Of a stretch of 19,224 nt of DNA, positions 14,397-19,224 are shown piece after piece (position 1 is the first letter of the stretch; each line of letters begins with the position of its first letter). Source of the stretch: an uncultured Lachnospiraceae bacterium (GTDB lineage: Bacteria > Bacillota > Clostridia > Lachnospirales > Lachnospiraceae); the NCBI GenBank assembly GCA_910587895.1, contig CAJUOE010000136.1, positions 1 through 19,224 of the forward strand. The letters are read 5' to 3'. The position numbers and the translations under genes were made by a program. Below the pieces are notes generated by a model that was not told the origin of the DNA, did not search any database, and saw only the letters and a program-made list of their open reading frames with translations.

Positions 14397-15626
14397 TTGA
14401 AGAAAACACTGGTAAAGAGATTGGCGGCATTTTTGGCATTATGCATGATGTTCCCGGCGGCTGCAGATGCAACGCAGGAAAAGATCGACCGGGTGCAGGA
14501 TGAGATTCAGGATTTACAGCAGCAAAAGGAGGAAGCGCAGCAGAAAGCGGACAGCCTTTCAGAGGAAGCAGGCGGTCTGGAAGGAGACCTTGCTGCATTC
14601 AATGAAAAGCTGACAAAGATTACGGGGGAGCTGTATGCGACGGAGCAGCAGCTTGAGAGTACGCGGCAGAACCTGGAGCAGACAAAACAGGCGTTGGAGA
14701 AAGCGCAGAAGGACGAGAAGAGCCAGTATGAGGCGATGAAGAAACGCATTCGCTTCATGTATGAGATGGGCAGCCAGGGACTTCTGGAGGTATTGCTCAG
14801 TGCGGAAGATTTTGCTGATTTTCTGAATAAGGCAGAGTACATATCCAGTATCCAGGAGTATGACCGGAATATGCTGGATCGTTACAGGGGCACGAAAGAG
14901 ACGATTGCAGCTAAGAAACAGGAACTTTCCGCGCAGGAGGAGTCTCTTGCCGGCTTGAAAAAGCAGCAGGAATCACAGCAGCAGGAAGTTGCTGCGCTTG
15001 TTTCAGAGACATCCGAACACCTTAATGCGGCGCGAAAACAGCTCGCAGCAGCCCAGGCGGATGTGGCAGGATATGCGGCAAAGATGGAGAAACAGAAGGC
15101 ATACGAAAAAGAGCTGGAGGCCCAGAAGGCAGCAGAGGACAAAAGGCGGCTGGAGGAAATCAAACGCCAGGAGGAAGAGGTCAGGCGGCAGAATGAACGC
15201 AAAAAAGCAGGAAATTCCGGAAATGGCGGAGGCTCCGGAAATAGCGGGAATTCCGGAAATGGCGGAAGTTCGGGCGGCGCGTCGGTTTCGAACGCATCAG
15301 ACCTTTCCATGCTGGCGGCCATCATCCAATGTGAGGCAGGCGGCGGGAGCTATGACGGGATGCTTGCTGTCGGCAGCGTGGTGATGAACCGGGTACACAG
15401 CTCCAGTTTTCCCAATACAGTGGCGGGAGTCATTTATCAGGGCGGACAGTTTTCTCCGGTGGCAAGCGGCAGGTTTGCCGCTGTTTTGGCAGCCGGCGCA
15501 AATGGAACGTGTACGAAGGCGGCAGGGGAAGTCCTGGGCGGCCGGATTACCGTAAACTGCCTGTATTTCAGGAGCAATGACGGGAGCATTCCGGGAACGG
15601 TTATTGGGGGTAACGTTTTTTATTAA
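14397..15626 (+). CDS. Secreted coiled-coil (PcsB/CwlO-like) protein with C-terminal SleB-type cell-wall hydrolase domain
   Basis: The 409-residue product has a signal peptide (1-25, ending AAADA). A long coiled coil (~27-270) rich in E, Q and K follows and contains IRFMYEMGSQGLLEVLLSA, typical of the regulatory coiled coils of PcsB/CwlO hydrolases. A linker of G, S and N repeats (271-298) leads to a Hydrolase_2/SleB domain (~300-409) with Glu313 in IQCEAGGGSYDGMLAVGSVV as likely catalytic residue. In B. subtilis SleB is a spore cortex-lytic enzyme, while CwlO-type proteins act on the growing wall, so the role here could be vegetative or sporulation-linked. The start is TTG 14397 behind AGGAGG (14382-14387). 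A TATACAAT (14358-14365) may be its -10; the -35 is unclear. Confidence 0.85.
   Translation: MKKTLVKRLAAFLALCMMFPAAADATQEKIDRVQDEIQDLQQQKEEAQQKADSLSEEAGGLEGDLAAFNEKLTKITGELYATEQQLESTRQNLEQTKQALEKAQKDEKSQYEAMKKRIRFMYEMGSQGLLEVLLSAEDFADFLNKAEYISSIQEYDRNMLDRYRGTKETIAAKKQELSAQEESLAGLKKQQESQQQEVAALVSETSEHLNAARKQLAAAQADVAGYAAKMEKQKAYEKELEAQKAAEDKRRLEEIKRQEEEVRRQNERKKAGNSGNGGGSGNSGNSGNGGSSGGASVSNASDLSMLAAIIQCEAGGGSYDGMLAVGSVVMNRVHSSSFPNTVAGVIYQGGQFSPVASGRFAAVLAAGANGTCTKAAGEVLGGRITVNCLYFRSNDGSIPGTVIGGNVFY
15207..15285 (+). repeat. Imperfect short tandem repeats coding the G/S/N linker
   Basis: Units close to GGAAATTCCGGAAATGGCGG recur several times with small changes and encode NSGNGG/GNSGNS repeats. 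They link the coiled coil to the SleB domain. Such DNA can change in copy number by slippage. Confidence 0.6.
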
Positions 15627-15786
15627 CAGTTCAGCCATAGCCAGTATAACGGGCGAATCATGCTGGCATGAATGAGCATGTTATGCTGGCTATGAGCGGA
15701 GCGCCAGGTTATGAGCAAAAGGAGTTGCGAAGCAACGGGGAGCACGTAAGTGCGGTTTTGCGAATGGCGCGGGCTGAACTGTTTTT
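15625..15786 (+). ncRNA. Highly folded ~160-nt noncoding element, identity unknown
   Basis: The outer arms AACAGTTCAGCC (15625-15636) and GGCTGAACTGTT (15772-15783) are perfect 12-bp complements, ending in TTTTT. Inside, 15636-15649 pairs with 15681-15694 over 14 bp with one G-U pair. CATGCT (15659-15664) pairs with AGCATG (15675-15680). GTTGC-GAA-GCAAC is at 15724-15736, and GCAC-GTAA-GTGC, a GNRA-type tetraloop, at 15742-15753. The left arm overlaps the stop codon of the SleB gene. A 60-codon ORF (15668-15850) crosses it but resembles nothing known and has no good ribosome binding site. It could be a structured RNA, a MITE/REP-like repeat or an elaborate terminator. I recognise no named family. 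Confidence 0.55.
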
Positions 15787-15824
15787 AACAGGCAATAGAA
15801 TAGGCAGGAAAGACAAGATTATTC

Positions 15825-15853
15825 TTGCATTTTGTGTCAAAATGTGCTAGGAT
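15825..15853 (+). promoter_or_regulatory. Candidate sigma-A promoter of thl-hbd-bcd
   Basis: TTGCAT (15825-15830) and TAGGAT (15848-15853) are 17 nt apart, with TGC directly before the -10, an extended -10 element. It lies about 40 nt after the folded element. Confidence 0.55.
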
Positions 15854-15954
15854 AATTTTATCGAGGGCTGAAAACATGGGAAACACAAGTATTTAGAAAA
15901 ATATCTTGCACATTTGGCGGCAAGTAGGATGTTATCAAACCTGTTTTCCTTTTT

Positions 15955-15999
15955 TTTGGACAAAGATTGTTAAAAAAATAACAGTCTTTACATACCAAA
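15955..15999 (+). promoter_or_regulatory. Large hairpin in the thl leader
   Basis: AAAGATTGTTA (15962-15972) pairs with TAACAGTCTTT (15979-15989) over 11 bp with one G-U pair and an A6 loop. An outer TTTGG (15955-15959) pairs with CCAAA (15995-15999). Eight T precede the hairpin (15950-15957), so the minus strand could read it as a terminator. On the plus strand it is a leader structure. Confidence 0.45.
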
Positions 16000-16034
16000 T
16001 GAGTGGCAGTACGAACGTTTTCAGGATCCAACCA

Positions 16035-16050
16035 GTCCGGCTTGCCGGAC
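16035..16050 (+). promoter_or_regulatory. GC-rich hairpin 16 bases before the thl ribosome binding site
   Basis: GTCCGG-CTTG-CCGGAC is a perfect 6-bp stem with a four-base loop. It has no U-run and could stabilise the mRNA 5' region or influence translation of thl. Confidence 0.45.
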
Positions 16051-16081
16051 GATATAAAAAATATAAAAGGAGACGAAGAAA

Positions 16082-17263
16082 ATGGCAAAGAAAGTTGTTT
16101 TAGCAGGCGCATGCCGTACCGCAATTGGAACTATGGGTGGAGGACTTAGCACAACTCCGGCACCGGTACTTGGTTCCATCGTAATCAAAGAAGCATTGAG
16201 CAGAGCTGGTGTTCCGGCAGACAAGGTAGACCATGTATATATGGGCTGTGTAATTCAGGCGGGTCTTGGACAGAACGTGGCACGTCAGGCTTCCATCAAA
16301 GCAGGTCTTCCGATTGAGACACCGGCAGTTACCGTGAACGTAGTATGTGGTTCCGGTTTGAACTGTGTAAACATGGCAGCTCAGATGATTCAGGCAGGAG
16401 ATGCTGATATTGTTGTTGCAGGCGGTATGGAGAATATGTCTATGGCTCCTTATGCGGCTATGCAGGGACGTTATGGATATAGAATGAACAATGCTACCCT
16501 GGTAGATACCATGGTAAACGATGCATTGTGGGATGCATTTAACCAGTACCATATGGGAATTACCGCTGAGAACGTAGCAGAGAAATGGGGACTCACCAGA
16601 GAACAGCTGGATGAGTTTGCAGCATCTTCCCAGCAGAAATGCGAGAAGGCTATGGCAGACGGCAAGTTCAAGGATGAGATTGTACCGGTAGAAGTTCAGC
16701 AGAAGAAAAAGACTGTAATTGTAGATACAGACGAAGGCCCGCGTCCGGGAACGACAGCAGAAAGCATTGCAAAATTACGTCCTGCATTCAAGAAAGACGG
16801 AATTGTTACCGCAGCAAATGCTTCCGGCATCAATGACGGTGCAGCGGCAGTCGTTGTTATGAGCGAAGAAAAAGCGAAAGAATTAGGCGTAAAACCGATG
16901 GCATCATTCGTTGCAGGCGCACTTGGCGGCGTAGATCCTTCCATCATGGGCGTTGGACCGGTAGCCTCCACAAAGAAAGTATTTGAGAAGACCGGACTTA
17001 CGATTGGCGATATGGATCTGGTAGAGGCAAACGAGGCATTTGCAGCACAGTCTCTTGCAGTAGCGCATGATCTTGAGTTTGATATGAGCAAAGTAAATGT
17101 AAACGGTGGCGCAATCGCGCTCGGACATCCTGTTGGAGCCAGCGGATGCCGTATCCTTGTAACACTGCTTCATGAGATGCAGAGAAGAGATGCTAAGAAG
17201 GGTCTTGCAACCCTGTGTATCGGCGGCGGTATGGGATGCTCTACCATCGTAGAAAGAGATTAG
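16082..17263 (+). CDS. thlA: Acetyl-CoA C-acetyltransferase (thiolase)
   Basis: This enzyme condenses two acetyl-CoA to acetoacetyl-CoA, the first step towards butyryl-CoA. The 393-residue product is of standard length. The nucleophile Cys89 is in VVCGSGLNC, His349 in ALGHPVGASG and the second Cys379 in LCIGGGMGCS, the complete thiolase triad. The start is ATG 16082 with AAAAGGAG upstream. It leads an operon with hbd and bcd, so a biosynthetic butyrate-type role is far more likely than fatty acid degradation. The codon choice is more uniform than in the spoIIIA genes, which suggests high expression. Confidence 0.96.
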   Translation: MAKKVVLAGACRTAIGTMGGGLSTTPAPVLGSIVIKEALSRAGVPADKVDHVYMGCVIQAGLGQNVARQASIKAGLPIETPAVTVNVVCGSGLNCVNMAAQMIQAGDADIVVAGGMENMSMAPYAAMQGRYGYRMNNATLVDTMVNDALWDAFNQYHMGITAENVAEKWGLTREQLDEFAASSQQKCEKAMADGKFKDEIVPVEVQQKKKTVIVDTDEGPRPGTTAESIAKLRPAFKKDGIVTAANASGINDGAAAVVVMSEEKAKELGVKPMASFVAGALGGVDPSIMGVGPVASTKKVFEKTGLTIGDMDLVEANEAFAAQSLAVAHDLEFDMSKVNVNGGAIALGHPVGASGCRILVTLLHEMQRRDAKKGLATLCIGGGMGCSTIVERD

Positions 17264-17278
17264 TATAATATGAAATCA

Positions 17279-17310
17279 AACATCCGGGAGGCGTTAGTTT
17301 CTCGGATGTT
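17279..17310 (+). repeat. Stem-loop between thl and hbd
   Basis: AACATCCG (17279-17286) and CGGATGTT (17303-17310) pair perfectly, and three further pairs including a G-U extend the stem to 11 bp. The loop is about ten bases and no U-run follows. It probably acts in mRNA processing or stability within the operon, not in termination. Confidence 0.45.
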
Positions 17311-17348
17311 CATATGCAATTATAAGAATAATAGAAGGAGGAACTACA

Positions 17349-18221
17349 ATGAAAGTAGGAGTTATCGGAGCAGGAACCATGGGACAGGGAATTGCAAAGG
17401 CATTTGCCCAGGTCGATGGATATGAAGTGGCACTCTGCGATATCAAACAGGAGTGGGCTGACGGCGGGAAGGACAAAATCAAAAAAGGATATGACAGACT
17501 GGTGCAGAAGGGCAAAATGGCACAGGAAAAGGTTGATGCAATCCTTGCAAAAATCACACCGGGCCTGAAGGAAGACCTTTGCGCAGACTGCGATTTGATC
17601 GTGGAAGCTGCATTTGAGAATATGGAAGTTAAGAAGACAACTTTCTCTGAATTAGATAAAATTGCAAAACCGGAGTGCATCTTCGCTTCCAATACTTCAA
17701 GCTTATCCATCACGGAGATTGGAAACGGACTGACACGTCCAATGGTTGGTATGCATTTCTTTAATCCGGCAGACCGCATGAAGTTAATTGAGGTAATCGC
17801 AGGTGTGAATACCCCGGCTGAAACGGTAGATGCAATTAAGAAGATTTCCGAAGAAATCGGCAAGACTCCGGTACAGGTGAATGAAGCAGCAGGATTTGTT
17901 GTAAACCGTATCTTAATTCCGATGATTAACGAAGCAGCGTTCATTAAAATGGAAGGCGTTTCTGATATCGCAGGTATTGATGCAGCTATGAAGCTTGGTG
18001 CAAACCATCCGATGGGACCGCTTGAGTTAGGCGACTTTATCGGCCTGGATATCTGCCTTGCAATTATGGATGTACTTTATAATGAGACAGGGGACAGCAA
18101 ATATCGTGCCTGCCCGTTGATTCGTAAGATGGTTCGTGGCGGCAATCTCGGCGCTAAGAGTGGAAAAGGATTCTACGTATACAATCCGGACCGCACAAAG
18201 ACACCGGTTGACGCTCAGTAG
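17349..18221 (+). CDS. hbd: 3-hydroxybutyryl-CoA dehydrogenase
   Basis: Hbd reduces acetoacetyl-CoA to 3-hydroxybutyryl-CoA with NAD(P)H, the second step towards butyryl-CoA. The 290-residue product has the dinucleotide-binding motif GAGTMGQGIA (7-16) and the substrate and catalytic region ASNTSSLSI (113-121). MVGMHFFNPADRM holds His136, and the C-terminal helical domain runs from VQVNEAAGFVVNRI to GAKSGKGFYVYN. GAAGGAGGA precedes the ATG. It is 85 nt after thl and 36 nt before bcd. The gap to thl holds a stem-loop but no crotonase gene. Confidence 0.95.
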   Translation: MKVGVIGAGTMGQGIAKAFAQVDGYEVALCDIKQEWADGGKDKIKKGYDRLVQKGKMAQEKVDAILAKITPGLKEDLCADCDLIVEAAFENMEVKKTTFSELDKIAKPECIFASNTSSLSITEIGNGLTRPMVGMHFFNPADRMKLIEVIAGVNTPAETVDAIKKISEEIGKTPVQVNEAAGFVVNRILIPMINEAAFIKMEGVSDIAGIDAAMKLGANHPMGPLELGDFIGLDICLAIMDVLYNETGDSKYRACPLIRKMVRGGNLGAKSGKGFYVYNPDRTKTPVDAQ

Positions 18222-18257
18222 GAACAAAAAAATATATGACATGGAGGAATATTGATC

Positions 18258-19127
18258 ATGGATTTTGGTTTGGATAAAAAACATGAAATGGCGAGAACTC
18301 TTTTCAAAGAGTTTGCGGAAAATGAAGTAAAGCCTCTTGCACAGGAAGTGGATGAGACTGAAAAGTTCCCTAGAGGAACAGTAGAGAAGATGCAGAAGAA
18401 CGGATTTATGGGAATTCCGATTCCGAAGGAATATGGCGGACAGGGCTGCGACCCGCTGACTTATATCATGTGTGTAGAGGAACTCTCAAAAGTCTGCGGT
18501 ACAACAGGTGTTATCGTATCTGCGCATACATCTCTGTGCTGTGACCCGATTATGACTTATGGTTCAGAAGAGCAGAAACAGAAATACCTTACACCGCTTG
18601 CAAAAGGTGAGAAGTTAGGAGCTTTCGCACTGACAGAGCCGGGGGCAGGTACCGATGCACAGGGCTGCCAGACAAAAGCAGTATTGGACGGCGAAGAGTG
18701 GATCTTGAACGGCTCTAAATGTTTCATTACCAATGGTAAAGAGGCTGATATTTATATCGTAATCGCTGTTACCGACATCAAAGTAGATGCCAGAGGAAGA
18801 AAGAAGAAATCATTCTCTGCATTTATCGTAGAAAAAGATACTCCGGGATTCTCTTTCGGAACAAAAGAGAAGAAAATGGGTATCCGCGGCTCGGCTACAT
18901 ATGAATTGATTTTCGAGGATTGCAGAATTCCGAAAGACAACCTTTTAGGACCGATGGGCAAAGGTTTCCCGATTGCCATGCATACATTGGACGGCGGTCG
19001 TATCGGAATTGCAGCTCAGGCACTTGGTATCGCAGAGGGCGCATTGGATGCAACCGTTGCTTATACCAAAGAGAGAAAGCAGTTTGGTCGTTCCATCGCA
19101 GCACAGCAGAATACACAGTTCCAGCTT
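18258..19127 (+). CDS. bcd: Butyryl-CoA dehydrogenase, 3'-truncated by a junction
   Basis: Bcd reduces crotonyl-CoA to butyryl-CoA, in clostridia together with EtfAB and ferredoxin. The first 290 residues follow the acyl-CoA dehydrogenase family: IPIPKEYGGQGCD (53-65), FALTEPGAGTDAQG (123-136) at the flavin site, KMGIRGSATYEL (206-217), ALGIAEGALDATVAYTKERK (255-274). After QFQL the usual ADM block and the last ~90 residues, with the catalytic Glu region, are missing. The frame instead runs through unrelated bases to a stop at 19175. I therefore end the real gene near 19127. ATG 18258 follows GGAGG (18243-18247) by ten bases; a TTG at 18252 is too close. The etfBA genes expected next are absent. 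Confidence 0.9.
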
Positions 19128-19224
19128 GGAACCAGGGGAACTGCAGGAAATGGTGAGAGCAGTCAGGAACATTGAAATGGCGTTGGGGAACGGGAAAAAA
19201 GAACCGTCAGAGTCAGAGATAAAG
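19123..19224 (+). CDS. Fragment of a NeuB-type sialic acid (nonulosonate) synthase, both ends missing
   Basis: In the frame beginning with AGC 19123 the sequence reads SLEPGELQEMVRAVRNIE, then MALGNGKKEPSESEIK up to the window edge. This is the internal segment of the NeuB family (N-acetylneuraminate, legionaminate or pseudaminate synthases), just after the barrel domain. There the pattern SLEP-EL--MV--IR--E-ALG-G-K-P--SE is typical. It is in a different frame from bcd and has no start, so it is a cut-in fragment and not a gene of the butyrate operon. It overlaps the end of bcd by the bases AGCTTG, which suit both genes. Confidence 0.7.

Larger units (their letters stand above)
15787..16081 (+). 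other. Promoter and long structured leader of the butyryl-CoA operon
   Basis: Together with the folded element before it, this completes a gene-free stretch of about 455 nt (15627-16081). It contains a sigma-A-like promoter (15825-15853), a large AT-rich hairpin (15955-15999) and a GC-rich hairpin (16035-16050). AAAAGGAG lies nine bases before the thl ATG. Transcription from the promoter would give a leader of about 220 nt, long for a metabolic operon. I could not match the leader to a known riboswitch class. Confidence 0.5.

Noticed and set aside
15207..15285. Short repeats as a CRISPR array or satellite
   Set aside because: They are in frame inside a coding gene, encode a G/S/N linker and have no spacers.
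15668..15850. 60-codon ORF inside the folded element after the SleB gene
   Set aside because: The reading frame crosses several perfect hairpins and the thl promoter, has no clear ribosome binding site and matches nothing known.
17264..17269. Perfect TATAAT directly after the thl stop codon as a promoter for hbd
   Set aside because: No acceptable -35 is found 16-18 nt upstream (17241-17246 is CTACCA) and the genes are closely spaced as an operon.

Overview
The window is mostly one contiguous piece of a Gram-positive, endospore-forming anaerobe of the class Clostridia, most likely a gut Lachnospiraceae. This rests on a complete spoIIIA operon, strong AGGAGG ribosome binding sites, consensus sigma-A promoters, U-run terminators and a clostridial thl-hbd-bcd fermentation operon. 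Both ends look foreign to it. Bases 1 to about 1023 read as Bacteroidales: AT-rich, two divergent TAnnTTTG -7 boxes, no Shine-Dalgarno sequences, and the start of a hybrid two-component sensor. The last ~100 bases continue a truncated bcd gene with a fragment of a NeuB-type sialic acid synthase. I read the window as a probable chimeric contig of three pieces, and each junction falls in the middle of a gene.

Layout. 1-1023: a small secreted protein (-) and the N-terminus of a propeller-type sensor/regulator (+). 1030-1072: a terminator left over from a gene not in the window. 1074-6487: spoIIIAA to spoIIIAH behind a sigma-E-like promoter, closed by a terminator. 6707-7273: a lone Uma2-family protein. 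7290-9591: nrdR, yqeG, rpiB and efp, with a consensus promoter before nrdR, an internal promoter before efp and a terminator after efp. 9612-12931: a sugar nucleotide module of nucleotidyltransferase, NahK-like kinase and galE. Its galE has its own promoter, carrying inverted repeats. 12991-13039: a bidirectional terminator. 13059-14237 (-): a degenerate HD-GYP protein. 14397-15626: a secreted coiled-coil plus SleB-type cell-wall hydrolase. 15625-15786: a roughly 160-nt highly folded noncoding element of unknown identity. 15825-19127: a promoter and structured leader followed by thl, hbd and a truncated bcd. 19123-19224: the NeuB-like fragment.

How the genes work together. SpoIIIAA-AH form the mother-cell side of the channel that links mother cell and forespore during engulfment. 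The kinase, nucleotidyltransferase and GalE can be read as a route from free hexosamine or hexose to a UDP-sugar with C4 epimerisation. GalE has Cys at the position of E. coli Tyr299, which predicts that it also accepts UDP-GlcNAc/UDP-GalNAc. Thl, Hbd and Bcd supply three of the four steps from acetyl-CoA to butyryl-CoA; crotonase is not in the visible part of the operon.

I found no CRISPR array, tRNA, rRNA, transposase or integrase. The observations most worth following up are the two junctions, the folded element after the SleB gene, the hexosamine-salvage reading of the sugar module and the HD-GYP protein that has lost its HD and GYP residues.
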